Below, one piece after another: positions 47,394-56,496 of a stretch of DNA of 64,000 nt (positions are counted from its first letter, which is position 1; each line of letters opens with the position of its first letter). Location: contig NZ_JAHSPR010000001.1 in assembly GCF_019132845.1 (NCBI RefSeq), forward strand, positions 467,786 to 531,785, written 5' to 3'. The notes under the pieces are model-generated. The model was not told the DNA's origin. It searched no databases and worked only from the letters and a program-made list of their open reading frames with translations. The stretch is from Advenella alkanexedens. Its GTDB lineage: Bacteria; Pseudomonadota; Gammaproteobacteria; Burkholderiales; Burkholderiaceae_B. The translations under genes and the position numbers were made by a program.

Positions 47394-48343
47394 TGACCCA
47401 GATCAAAGTGCCTAATGGTGTTTCCGTTGTGATTCCCACTATTAATCGACCTGAGGTGTTGCTAGACACTATTCGTGATGTCCTTAAACAAGATTTCGTG
47501 AACTTTGAAGTGATCGTAGTTGATCAGTCTGATGAAATTAATCATAAGGCAATAGAGTTGCTTACAAAAACATCAATACACTGTCGGTATTTTAAAGGGC
47601 ATTTTAAGGGGCTACCTCAAGCAAGGAATTTTGGACTACAACAAACTAGCAAAGATATTATTTTATATATCGATGATGATATACGTTGCGACAAAAATTT
47701 AGTAAAAAACCACTATCAAGCACATTTGAATAGTGGTGCAGCATTAATCGCCGGGGGAATTACTGAAAAAAAGGGGGAATCTCTTACTTCAGCACCACCT
47801 GGTTCATTCAACAAATGGACAGCAACAGCAATACGTAATTTCTCATCCAATCAAGCTGGTTGGTGCTGTCATGCACCTGGCGGCAATTTTTCAATAAAAA
47901 AACAAGCCTTTAAGGATATTGGAGGCATGGATGAAGCACTAAATATTGGTGCTGCACTTTATGAGGAATCTGAACTCGCTTTACGATTAGAAAAATTTGG
48001 TTATAAAGCATGGTTCGAGCCTACTGCCCACCTTACACATCTTGCAGCACCAATGGGTGGATGTAGAGTTTTAAAAGACTGGCCTAAATATATGTATGGA
48101 CTAGGGCACAATAGAGCTATTCTTGTTTTTCGTCACTTGGCCCCAATTTACTGGCCGACAGCTTTAATCCGCACGCTATTACTGGGGGTATCTTACAGCC
48201 GAATTGATAAAAGCATAAAACCTTTTATTGCTGTAATTAAAGGCTTAAAAGACGGTAAGAAGACAGCCAAAAAACAGCCACTTAACACTCAACTCAGTGG
48301 TGAAGAAATATTATTTCAAAAAGCTGAGGCTATTTCTCTGTGA
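47393..48343 (+). CDS. Glycosyltransferase, family 2
   Basis: A 316-residue GT-A enzyme. It has the N-terminal SVVIPTINRPEVLLDTIRDV, EVIVVDQSD, and the metal-binding region IILYIDDDIRCD. The acceptor part is GGMDEALNIGAALYEESELA (ED-like motif). It is translationally coupled to the genes on both sides (1-bp overlap before, 4-bp after). Donor and linkage cannot be told. Confidence 0.9.
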   Translation: MTQIKVPNGVSVVIPTINRPEVLLDTIRDVLKQDFVNFEVIVVDQSDEINHKAIELLTKTSIHCRYFKGHFKGLPQARNFGLQQTSKDIILYIDDDIRCDKNLVKNHYQAHLNSGAALIAGGITEKKGESLTSAPPGSFNKWTATAIRNFSSNQAGWCCHAPGGNFSIKKQAFKDIGGMDEALNIGAALYEESELALRLEKFGYKAWFEPTAHLTHLAAPMGGCRVLKDWPKYMYGLGHNRAILVFRHLAPIYWPTALIRTLLLGVSYSRIDKSIKPFIAVIKGLKDGKKTAKKQPLNTQLSGEEILFQKAEAISL

Positions 48344-49452
48344 TACTTTTTAATTTCTCTTTTTATACAATAGTTTGTGCTGTTTTTATAATTCTTTTTG
48401 GGAATAAAGAAAAAGCTTCTGCTAGAGCTGGAATTATTGTATATACAATATTGATAGTAATATGGTTATGGGCAGTTCTTTCGTTTAGAGAACCATCCGG
48501 TGACCCATGGCGTTATATGCTAAATTTACATTACATTGCAAACCTTAGCTTTGTAGAACTACTGCATTATGATAAAGATCCTTTTGGGTTTTCCCTATTG
48601 AATTGGTTCACTTCTAAAATAAATGTCGACTCAGCATTATTTTTCTCTATAGTTTATTTCTTCTGTGTCATACCGCTATATTTAGCTTTCAGAGAGAGAT
48701 TCAATAAAATAGATGCAGCGATCCTTATAATGCTTTATTTACTTTATCCATTTTATATCAATTATTTGGCAAGTGGTTTTAAACAAGGGATAGCTTTTGG
48801 ATTTATGCTTTGGGGCTTGAATTGTATACTGGATAGATCTGACCCAAAATGGAAAAAGGGAATAATATTACTTTTTACTGCAACATTATTTCATCAGTCA
48901 TTTTGGTTAGCAAATATTGCATTTACTGCTTGGTATTTCATTTATCGAAAACGTCCATTAAATTGGGCTCTATCAACTTTAGGAGTATGCATTATTCTTG
49001 CTATGATAGGTGCGTCTGAACCTATCATATCGATAATATTACCTCAGGATATAATTAAAAACCTTGGGTTTTCCACTTATTTTGATCAAGATTTTTTAAA
49101 TAGTGATGAATACTTAAGTGTTGGATACAATTCTGGATTTAGAATAGATTTTACCATTTTTACACTTATACCATTATTTATTATAATAATTTTAAATAAG
49201 AATAAAAAAAATAATAACAACTCCTTAGACCTTATTAAATATTATTGTATTTTAGCTTCAGCATATTTTTTGATGGTTTTTATTCCATATTCTGATCGTA
49301 TAGCTGGTTTTTCTTGGTTCTTAATTCCATTTTTATTTTTCACGTATTTGAACACCCAAAAACTTGCAAAATATAGAAATTTTTTTGTTTCATTTCTTTT
49401 TATCTTATATCCTATCCTAATGATTAGCTATATAAAAACATTTTTTCTATGA
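48340..49452 (+). CDS. wzy: EpsG-family polysaccharide polymerase (Wzy)
   Basis: A 370-residue membrane protein with about 10-11 hydrophobic segments and the EpsG-like signature: WAVLSFREPSGDPWRYMLNL near the N-terminus, ASGFKQGIAFGFMLWGL and TATLFHQSFWLANIAF. It would link repeat units in the periplasm. The start is GTG inside the preceding stop region (GTGA); no in-frame ATG is available nearby. It is the only polymerase candidate in the locus. Confidence 0.87.
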   Translation: MILFNFSFYTIVCAVFIILFGNKEKASARAGIIVYTILIVIWLWAVLSFREPSGDPWRYMLNLHYIANLSFVELLHYDKDPFGFSLLNWFTSKINVDSALFFSIVYFFCVIPLYLAFRERFNKIDAAILIMLYLLYPFYINYLASGFKQGIAFGFMLWGLNCILDRSDPKWKKGIILLFTATLFHQSFWLANIAFTAWYFIYRKRPLNWALSTLGVCIILAMIGASEPIISIILPQDIIKNLGFSTYFDQDFLNSDEYLSVGYNSGFRIDFTIFTLIPLFIIIILNKNKKNNNNSLDLIKYYCILASAYFLMVFIPYSDRIAGFSWFLIPFLFFTYLNTQKLAKYRNFFVSFLFILYPILMISYIKTFFL

Positions 49453-50315
49453 TTACGATTTTAACTCCAACCTACAATAGAAAACATACATTACCTGAAC
49501 TTTATAAATCATTAATAAATCAAACAAGTTATGATTTTGAATGGTTAATAATTGATGATGGCAGTATTGACAACACCGAGAGTTTAATCAAGAACTACCA
49601 AAAATCAACTCCTTTTAACATTCAATATATAAAAAAACCAAATGGCGGAAAATGTTCAGCCTTAAATATAGGCATTAAATCCGCTTCATATGATTGGATT
49701 TTTATAATGGATAGCGATGATACCGTTATTTTTGACGCTATAGAAAAAATCAATAAATTAATATTAAATGATATAGATGAAAGCATCGGATCTATTTTTT
49801 GTTTAGCCAAAATAGAAAATAAAAAAAATAAATTTTTTGATATTGTTGGAAAAAGTAGATTTTGTGATTGGGTTAAAACAGGAAATTTATTCGATACAGC
49901 ACCTTTAATCAGAAAAAGCATTGCAATCAATTACCCATTTCCACTTTATGAAAATGAAAAATATATGGCAGAAAGTTGGTTATCTCTTCAAATTGACAGA
50001 ACTCATTTTTCATATTTTTTAAATCAATTCATAATGAATGCTGAATATCAACCAGATGGCTTATCAACACAATCTTTAAAATTAAGATGTGAAGCACCAA
50101 TTAATGCAATGAAAGTATATGGTGATTTTTTATCAAGCAATATTGGTTTAAATATGAAATCAAGATACGCTATAAATTATTGGAGGTTTTATTTTCATGC
50201 AAAATTGAAATACAAAAAAATAAAAACAAACAATAAGTTTATAAAATATCTCTTATTTTACCCTTTCGGATATATTTTTTTCATCATTGATAATAAAAAA
50301 AACATCATTAACTAA
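49449..50315 (+). CDS. Glycosyltransferase, family 2
   Basis: A 288-residue GT-A enzyme: MITILTPTYNRKHTLPELYK, FEWLIIDDGSIDNTESLIKN, KPNGGKCSALNIGIKSA and WIFIMDSDDTVIFDA (DxD-type metal site). Very AT-rich. Its start overlaps the wzy stop (ATGA) and its stop overlaps the start of the decayed glycosyltransferase (TAATG), so the original operon was tightly packed. Confidence 0.9.
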   Translation: MITILTPTYNRKHTLPELYKSLINQTSYDFEWLIIDDGSIDNTESLIKNYQKSTPFNIQYIKKPNGGKCSALNIGIKSASYDWIFIMDSDDTVIFDAIEKINKLILNDIDESIGSIFCLAKIENKKNKFFDIVGKSRFCDWVKTGNLFDTAPLIRKSIAINYPFPLYENEKYMAESWLSLQIDRTHFSYFLNQFIMNAEYQPDGLSTQSLKLRCEAPINAMKVYGDFLSSNIGLNMKSRYAINYWRFYFHAKLKYKKIKTNNKFIKYLLFYPFGYIFFIIDNKKNIIN

Positions 50316-50560
50316 TGAATAAAATTACGATCTCTATTTTTATACCTGTATTTAACAAAAAATACACAATAGGCAGAGCTATTGAAAGCCTACTATATTA
50401 AAGTTTCGATGACTTTTTACTTATAATCATAAATTATGATTCTACAGATAAATCATTAGAAATTATCAATAACTATTAATTTTATTCAAGAGAAAACAGA
50501 AAGCTGATTGTGTATTAAGTTTGGATGGTGGAAAAGGTGTCCTCAGAAAACTAGCTGAGG
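50315..50560 (+). pseudogene. Decayed family 2 glycosyltransferase
   Basis: Begins ITISIFIPVFNKKYTIGRAI (after MNK), as in GT2 enzymes. It hits TAA after 28 codons, then continues in the same frame with SFDDFLLIIINYDSTDKSLE, which matches the next conserved GT2 segment, before a second stop. Weak traces (GGKG) follow to about 50560. The rest, to 50945, is AT-rich with no open frame. Stops and drift show the gene is dead. Confidence 0.75.
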
Positions 50561-50945
50561 AGATTTTAATAGTCTAAGGCAGACAAGCGAAGTACTAAAT
50601 TCGATTGAAGGCTACGTGGAAGTGATAGATAAAATGGTGCAATAATTCTTCTGATGCAAGGTTTTTCGATTCAGATTCTCAACTAAAGAAATTACCTAAT
50701 TTGAATATTAGAAAATGCTCTAGAGTCAACCTCGACATAAATATTTTTAAAGTTATCATTTAGTCGACCTTACCTATTACTATTTTCTCAAGGTGCTCTA
50801 ATCGGTATGTTAATACAAAATATTTTAATTATTTGATCAATCTCTATTCTTAAAATACAGTAAAAATATGGAAGCAATGAAGTTATCAATAATTTTTTTA
50901 TAAAAAAATTTAATATTTAAATTAAATACAAATGGTGATAATAAT
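50561..50945. other. Gene-free AT-rich stretch in the polysaccharide locus
   Basis: About 385 bp with no open frame on either strand. It presumably holds the eroded remainder of the preceding glycosyltransferase gene. No repeat or mobile-element end recognised. Confidence 0.5.
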
Positions 50946-51773
50946 ATGTATTTTTCCATAATTGTTCCTCTTTATAACAAAGAGTACAGCATTGAAAAAT
51001 GTTTAAGGTCTGTCTTGGCACAAACCTACAAACATTATGAATTAATAATTGTTAATGATGGCGCGACAGATAATTCAGATATCATTGTAAAAAAAACAAT
51101 TGAAGGTCTGGATAATGTTAAATATATTTACCAGAAAAACAAGGGAGTCTCAGCGGCTCGTAATAAGGGGGTTAAATCATCCAAGTATGATTTGATATGT
51201 TTTCTAGATGCTGACGATGAATGGAAAACAAGTTTTCTAGAAACCTTAGCTGCTTTAATTAATGACTTTCCCAATGCTGACCTATATGCATTAGCACATA
51301 TGGTCAAAAAAAGTGGTGCTGAACCTTTCAAACCTAAACATGGTCTACCCGATGGTTATCGCGGATATGTTGAGGATTTTTTCAAAGCATCTAGCAAAGG
51401 TAGTGTTTTAAATAGTTCAAAAGCGTGCGTGAGAAAAAAATCATTTTTAACTATCGGTGGTTTTCCTGAAGGAGTAACCGCAGGAGAGGATTTATATGTC
51501 TGGATACAAATGGCTTTAAATGGCACTGTTGCATGTGACGTTAGTTATCTCAGTATTGTAAATCAAGTAGAAGATTTCTCCAGATCTGCTCGTAAAAATA
51601 GTGTCCCATATCCTATAATTTTTTTCTCAAAGAATAAAATGCTAATAAGAAATAAATCATTAGATAAATATCTTTTCTTAATATTTATTAAGCATTTTAT
51701 TTATTCTTTAAAAAGCTTAAAATTTAAAGAGGCGGCGCTAAGGACTTATTATTACTCTAAGATTTTTATTTAA
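50946..51773 (+). CDS. Glycosyltransferase, family 2
   Basis: A 275-residue GT-A enzyme with a complete N-terminal domain: YFSIIVPLYNKEYSIEKCLR, YELIIVNDGATDNSD, KNKGVSAARNKGVKSSKYDL and ICFLDADDEWKTSF (DAD-type metal site). It has GEDLYVWIQMALNG in the acceptor part. It may be a functional counterpart of the decayed gene before it. An IS5-family remnant begins within ~10 bp of its stop. Confidence 0.9.
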   Translation: MYFSIIVPLYNKEYSIEKCLRSVLAQTYKHYELIIVNDGATDNSDIIVKKTIEGLDNVKYIYQKNKGVSAARNKGVKSSKYDLICFLDADDEWKTSFLETLAALINDFPNADLYALAHMVKKSGAEPFKPKHGLPDGYRGYVEDFFKASSKGSVLNSSKACVRKKSFLTIGGFPEGVTAGEDLYVWIQMALNGTVACDVSYLSIVNQVEDFSRSARKNSVPYPIIFFSKNKMLIRNKSLDKYLFLIFIKHFIYSLKSLKFKEAALRTYYYSKIFI

Positions 51774-51779
51774 AGAATA

Positions 51780-52742
51780 TTTAGTCAGCTCTGAACACCC
51801 CCCAAGCCCAATAAATATGGGCTATTTGGGTGATTTCTGATGATAAAAACACCCGATTTAGTGTTTAATAACATCTAGTTTCTGGGAGTTTTACCATGAT
51901 GTTTGCTTGTCCTGCTACCGATGATTTTTTCCGTTCACGTATTGACTAAATGATTGGCCTATGTCACCTGCTGTCCGTTTTTGTCTCATGGATGCCTTGG
52001 CAGGAAATAGAGACACAGGTTGCTCATCTGTTCGTGCACAAGACTAAGGCCAGCCAGGCCGGGCGGCCACGTATCCCGTTACAGGGGATGATTTCACCGC
52101 TGTACCTCAAGCATGCTTTTAACGAATCTGATGAAGGTGTGGTTGAATGTTAGGCGAATACCCCACGAGGGCAATTCTTCTCAGCACAAGCCTATTATGA
52201 AGATCGCATACCCTGCGATGCTACGACACTGGTTAAATTCCGTCACTTGTTAGGCGATGAAGGGCTTGAAGAACTGCTGGCGCAAACCATTAATGCGGCA
52301 GTTGAACTCAAACTGATCAAATCGCAGGAACTCAGGCAGGTGATCGTTGACAGCACCGTCCAGGAAAAAGCCATCGCGCATCGATGTAAGCTCAAACGTT
52401 TGGCAGCACAGAAGAAAAAGCAGCTTAAACGGTGTCAGGCGATTGAACCGTTCATCAGGCATTTGAAAACGGATCACCGAATGAAACGCTGCCATCTCAA
52501 GGAAAAAAGCGGAGACCAGCTCCATGCAGTGCTGTGCGATGCAGGCTACAAGATCAAGTGGTTGCTGCGCATGATTGCCAAGAAGGGGGTTCCCTTCTTG
52601 AGAAGGCTTTTTATGTGCCTGCGTTTGGCACCGAGTTTATCTCAAAAAGGGCTGAAAATACAGTTGGAGCGTCTGGATATAATACTTCAACAGCTTGTTA
52701 AACGATTCATTTCAGCCTAAAAAAACACTGAAAATGACTAAA
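51780..52742 (+). mobile_element. IS5-family insertion sequence remnant
   Basis: Left end TTTAGTCAGCTCTGAACA and right end TGACTAAA (inverted TTTAGTCA). The ~960-bp body holds a disrupted transposase gene. A usual element of this group is about 1.2-1.4 kb, so an internal part is missing. It separates the upstream glycosyltransferases from the PglA-like gene. No clear target duplication recognised. Confidence 0.7.
51896..52720 (+). pseudogene. IS5-family transposase, disrupted
   Basis: From ATG 51896 one frame reads MMFACPATDDFFRSRID*MI, then WMPWQEIETQVAHLF, RPRIPLQGMISPLYLKHAFN, ESDEGVVEC* and FFSAQAYYEDRIPCDATTLV. Next come KFRHLLGDEGLEELLAQTIN and VIVDSTVQEKAIAH, the DDE-region start with Asp. 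Two in-frame stops and a deletion between IAHRCKLKR and KTDHRMKRCHLK remove much of the catalytic core. It cannot make an active enzyme. Confidence 0.85.
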
Positions 52743-52823
52743 TCAGATGGTATTACTATTTAATTAATACTAAATAATAGAACACTTTCAAATAAATTAT
52801 TAATATATTTAATCTAGTTTTAT

Positions 52824-53975
52824 ATGACTTTCCTGCTAATTGCCAGCTATCCAGACTCCCTAATAAAATTCAGAGGACCATTAATTGAAGCAATAAGCAA
52901 GAAAGGTCTTCAAGTTCATGTTGCCGTACCAGACATTGCCAGCGATAATAGCCTAAAAAAAGAATTGGAAGCACGAAATATAGTTGTTCACGATATCCCA
53001 CTACACCGAACTGGCATGAACCCTTTGGCTGACATGATAACTTTAGTACATTTATTAAAGCTTATACGTCGCATCAAACCAGAATACGTATTAGGATACA
53101 CCATTAAACCTGTTATTTATGGCTCCTTGGCTGCATGGCTGGCAAAAGTGCCGAAACGCTTTGCATTAATTACCGGTTTGGGTTATGCCTTTCAGGGGCA
53201 GCAAGACAGTACATCCACCAAACGTGGCTTAACCCGACAATTGGTACAACGATTATATTCATTGGCTTTGGGCAGAACTCATAAAGTGTTTTTCCAGAAC
53301 CCAGATGACCAGGCCTTATTCAAAAAGTTAAAGATCCTTAAACCATCAACGCCCACTTTTGTAGTGAACGGCTCGGGTGTCAACATTTCTGAGTATGAAG
53401 TAACTCCTTTGCCAACATCACCACGTTTCCTGCTTATTGCACGCCTCTTGGGAGACAAAGGTGTACGGGAATATGCACAAGCAGCTAAACAAATAAAAAA
53501 AAATCATCCTGAAGTAAATTTTGACCTGGTTGGCTGGATAGATGAAAACCCCGATACCATCAAACAACAGGAACTAGACACTTGGATTGAGGAAGGTACG
53601 CTTAACTACCTGGGCAAACTGGCTGATGTACGCCCTGCCATTTCAAACTGTTCAGTTTTCGTACTACCCTCATACAGAGAAGGAACTCCACGTACAGTGT
53701 TAGAAGCCATGTCAATGGGCAGGGCCATTATTACCACTGACGCCCCCGGTTGCAGGGAAACTGTTATTGATAATGACAATGGCTTTCTTGTTCCAGTTAA
53801 GTCAGTAGAAGCACTGGTTGTTGCCATGAAAAATTTAATTGACAACCCTGATCTGATTAAAAAAATGGGACAGCGTTCACGAGAAATAGCAGAAGAAAAA
53901 TACGATGTTCATAAAGTCAATGACAGTATGCTAAAAGCAATGGGCATTTCGGAAAGTACGAATAGATATGCTTAA
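52824..53975 (+). CDS. Glycosyltransferase family 4 (PglA-like)
   Basis: A 383-residue GT-B enzyme. N-terminal FLLIASYPDSLIKFRGPLIE, EYVLGYTIKPVIYGSLAAWL and FALITGLGYAFQGQ, and C-terminal RFLLIARLLGDKGVREYAQA with SVFVLPSYREGTPRTVLEAM are typical of the PglA/WbnK-like group. These add the second sugar onto an undecaprenyl-PP-linked bacillosamine-type or HexNAc residue. Its position before the PglC-like gene fits that. It marks the return of base composition toward the host average. Confidence 0.9.
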   Translation: MTFLLIASYPDSLIKFRGPLIEAISKKGLQVHVAVPDIASDNSLKKELEARNIVVHDIPLHRTGMNPLADMITLVHLLKLIRRIKPEYVLGYTIKPVIYGSLAAWLAKVPKRFALITGLGYAFQGQQDSTSTKRGLTRQLVQRLYSLALGRTHKVFFQNPDDQALFKKLKILKPSTPTFVVNGSGVNISEYEVTPLPTSPRFLLIARLLGDKGVREYAQAAKQIKKNHPEVNFDLVGWIDENPDTIKQQELDTWIEEGTLNYLGKLADVRPAISNCSVFVLPSYREGTPRTVLEAMSMGRAIITTDAPGCRETVIDNDNGFLVPVKSVEALVVAMKNLIDNPDLIKKMGQRSREIAEEKYDVHKVNDSMLKAMGISESTNRYA

Positions 53976-54020
53976 TTTTGATTATTAAAATGATACTTTT
54001 TAAAACTAAGGAGTATCATC

Positions 54021-54254
54021 ATGTTTGAATTTATTTCAACCAACAAAATTTTGCATAAGGCCGGTTTTGTTTTGTTTATAGACAAAAACAACGAAATTAT
54101 TTTAGACCCTGATTCTATGGATGAATTCAGTAACTGGGCACTTTCCAAGCGCAAATACGACATAGCTGAAGAACTTTCTGGCCTATTAAATGAACTTCTT
54201 GAGGAAGCTAAGATTTTCATTCATAAAAATCAATGCCTTAGAAATCTTCATTAA
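54021..54254 (+). CDS. Small hypothetical protein (77 residues)
   Basis: MFEFISTNKILHKAGFVLFI, then DKNNEIILDPDSMDEFSNWA and a helical tail rich in Leu/Glu. An AAGGAG ribosome site lies 7 nt before the ATG, supporting expression. It is in line with the polysaccharide genes, 45 bp after the PglA-like gene and 20 bp before the PglC-like gene. I recognise no family. Confidence 0.6.
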   Translation: MFEFISTNKILHKAGFVLFIDKNNEIILDPDSMDEFSNWALSKRKYDIAEELSGLLNELLEEAKIFIHKNQCLRNLH

Positions 54255-54274
54255 TTTTCTTACAACCATATTCC

Positions 54275-54880
54275 ATGTTTAAACGATTTATTGATATCTT
54301 TGTATCGGCTATTGCCTTAATTATTCTATCACCCGTAATAGCATTCGTTGCATGGAAAATATCAAAAAAACTGGGTTCCCCCGTTCTCTTCCGCCAGGTT
54401 CGTCCTGGCCTGAACGGCAAGCCCTTTACCATGGTCAAATTCCGTACCATGCGAGATGCCTTGGATAAAAACGGCAACCCTCTGCCCGATTCAGAACGCA
54501 TGACACTTTTCGGAAATTTCCTGCGTTCCACCAGTCTGGATGAGCTACCCGAACTATGGAACGTATTAAAAGGCGATATGAGTCTGGTAGGACCACGCCC
54601 TTTATTAATGGAATACCTGCCCCTGTACAGCAAAGAACAGGCTCGCCGCCATGAGGTGCGCCCGGGTGTTACCGGTTGGGCACAAATCAATGGCCGCAAT
54701 GCCATCAGCTGGGAAGAAAAGTTCAAGCTGGATGTCTGGTATGTGGATAATCAATCTTTCTGGCTGGATGTAAAAATCCTGTTCCTGACCGTCAAAAAAG
54801 TGTTTATTAAAGATGGAATTTCTGCAGATGGTCATGTAACCATGCCTCCTTTCGAAGGAACTCGTAAAGAAAATGAATAG
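54275..54880 (+). CDS. PglC-like initiating sugar-phosphate transferase
   Basis: A 201-residue monotopic phosphoglycosyl transferase, the same length as Campylobacter PglC. It has one N-terminal re-entrant helix (FKRFIDIFVSAIALIILSPV), the catalytic pair in MVKFRTMRD...LRSTSLDELPELWNVLKGDM (Asp-Glu), then GPRPLLMEYLPLYSKEQARR and VRPGVTGWAQINGRNAISWE. It transfers the first sugar phosphate to undecaprenyl phosphate, in PglC's case a diacetamido-bacillosamine-type sugar. Its stop overlaps the ATP-grasp gene by 8 bp. Confidence 0.93.
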   Translation: MFKRFIDIFVSAIALIILSPVIAFVAWKISKKLGSPVLFRQVRPGLNGKPFTMVKFRTMRDALDKNGNPLPDSERMTLFGNFLRSTSLDELPELWNVLKGDMSLVGPRPLLMEYLPLYSKEQARRHEVRPGVTGWAQINGRNAISWEEKFKLDVWYVDNQSFWLDVKILFLTVKKVFIKDGISADGHVTMPPFEGTRKENE

Positions 54881-55847
54881 CAAGACGAATATTCTAATAT
54901 TATCTGCCGGGCGTCGTGTTGAACTGGTGCAAGTTTTCCAGGAAGCGTTAAAGAAGCATTTTCCTGAATCAAAGGTTTACACAACAGATTTATATCCTGA
55001 TATTTCCGCTGCATGCCAGGTTTCAGATGCTTCTTTTAAAGCTCCTAGAGTGACATCTGATGAATACATTAATTTTTTAATAGATATTTGCACAAACCAT
55101 AAGATTGGATTGGTTATTCCCACCATTGATACTGAGCTTATCGTTCTTGCCAAAAACAAAGAAAAATTTAACAATATTGGAACCACTGTTGTAATTGCAA
55201 GCCAAAATTTAGTTGAAGCATGTAGAGACAAACGGGAATCAGCCAAAATTTTCACATCATTAGCTATTGATCAACCTGAAATTTATGATCGTGACGACAT
55301 AAAATTTCCGTGTTTTTGCAAACCCTATGATGGCAGCTGTAGTATAGGGGCCATGCCCATTTTTAACAAAGATATGCTCACTAACGATATCATGTCCGAT
55401 GAGCGTAATATGTTTATGGAGCTCATTGGGAAAGAGTATAAAGAATATACTATTGATGCTTATTACAACAAGCAAGGAAAACTCTGTTGCCTGGTACCCC
55501 GCGAGCGACTTGAGATCCGTGCTGGTGAAGTAAGCAAAGGTGCAACACGAAAAAACTTTGTTTATAAATACCTGTTAAATAAATTGGATAAGCTAAAAGG
55601 TGGTATGGGCTGCATAACAGTACAGGTATTTGCGAATCCAGAAACCGAATCCATTAAGTCTCTTGAAATCAATCCCAGATTTGGGGGAGGCTACCCTCTT
55701 GCACATGCAGCAGGTGCAAACTATCCAGAATGGTTAATTCAAGAATACTTATTAAATAAAAATATTGAATTTTTTGATAATTGGGAAGATAACCTTTTAA
55801 TGCTTCGTTACGATGCAAAAGTAATTGTTCATGATAAAAATAAATAA
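54873..55847 (+). CDS. ATP-grasp ligase of a pgl-like module
   Basis: A 324-residue ATP-grasp protein. An N-terminal Rossmann-like part (NILILSAGRRVELVQVFQEA) is followed by the grasp core: FPCFCKPYDGSCSIGAM (ATP loop), MFMELIGKEYKEYTIDAYYN and the metal-binding ITVQVFANPETESIKSLEIN then PRFGGGYPLAHAAGAN. It overlaps the PglC-like gene by 8 bp and takes the place that an acetyltransferase (PglD) has in classical pgl loci. Neisserial PglB2 has a PglC-like domain fused to an ATP-grasp domain and loads a glyceramido sugar. By analogy this enzyme may acylate the 4-amino group with a small acid such as glycerate. Confidence 0.85.
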   Translation: MNSKTNILILSAGRRVELVQVFQEALKKHFPESKVYTTDLYPDISAACQVSDASFKAPRVTSDEYINFLIDICTNHKIGLVIPTIDTELIVLAKNKEKFNNIGTTVVIASQNLVEACRDKRESAKIFTSLAIDQPEIYDRDDIKFPCFCKPYDGSCSIGAMPIFNKDMLTNDIMSDERNMFMELIGKEYKEYTIDAYYNKQGKLCCLVPRERLEIRAGEVSKGATRKNFVYKYLLNKLDKLKGGMGCITVQVFANPETESIKSLEINPRFGGGYPLAHAAGANYPEWLIQEYLLNKNIEFFDNWEDNLLMLRYDAKVIVHDKNK

Positions 55848-56496
55848 GCAATCTTTTGTCGTTTTTGATCTTGACGACACCTTATACAAAGAAAAAAGTT
55901 ACAATATTTCCGGTTTAAATGCTGTCTCAGCATTTGTTAAAAAAATATATGAAAATGATCTGGGTAACTTGCTAGTTGAATGGCAACAAGCTGGAATTAA
56001 GGATATTTGGCAAAACCTTTGCCACCATCTTCAATTGAATACCTCTGTTAAAGAGTCATTTCTTTGGATATACCGGCTTCATCAACCCAATATCTCACTT
56101 TCTAAAGAAACAAAAGAAATCCTGCATTTAATCCAACAATCTACTGCAGGAATAGCCATTTTGACTGATGGCAGATCAACAACACAACGTCTTAAAATTG
56201 CAGCACTGGGTCTTGATCAACTCCCGGCTTTTATATCTGAAGACTGGCAATCAGAAAAACCTGACCCTAAGCGTTTCATAGAAATATCACACCGATATAA
56301 AGCAGACAATTACGTTTATATCGGCGACAACCCCAAAAAAGACTTTAAAGCCCCCAATGAATTAGGTTGGCACACTATTGGTTTGATTGGTGATAGTGAA
56401 AATATTCACTCTCAATCTGTAGAAAACTTAGAACAAATATTTTTACCCAATATTTGGGTTGAAAGTTTAGATAATTTACGCGAGTTCTTATGCTAA
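55831..56496 (+). CDS. HAD-superfamily hydrolase
   Basis: A 221-residue HAD phosphatase: motif I VVFDLDDTLYKEKS, motif II GIAILTDGRSTTQRLKI, motif III Lys in SEKPDPKRF and motif IV YIGDNPKKDFKAPNELGW. I chose ATG 55831, which overlaps the ATP-grasp stop by 17 bp; a TTG two codons earlier is also in frame. Embedded between ATP-grasp and aminotransferase genes, it likely dephosphorylates a precursor used by the module, for example a phospho-acid. That is inference. Confidence 0.88.
   Translation: MIKINKQSFVVFDLDDTLYKEKSYNISGLNAVSAFVKKIYENDLGNLLVEWQQAGIKDIWQNLCHHLQLNTSVKESFLWIYRLHQPNISLSKETKEILHLIQQSTAGIAILTDGRSTTQRLKIAALGLDQLPAFISEDWQSEKPDPKRFIEISHRYKADNYVYIGDNPKKDFKAPNELGWHTIGLIGDSENIHSQSVENLEQIFLPNIWVESLDNLREFLC

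Noticed and set aside
51784..51803. GCTCTGAACACCCCCCAAG at the left end of the IS5 relic as a further copy of the IS3-type end
   Set aside because: Similarity to CGCTCTGAACTGCCCCC is short and no palindromic repeat adjoins it; it belongs to the IS5-family end instead.
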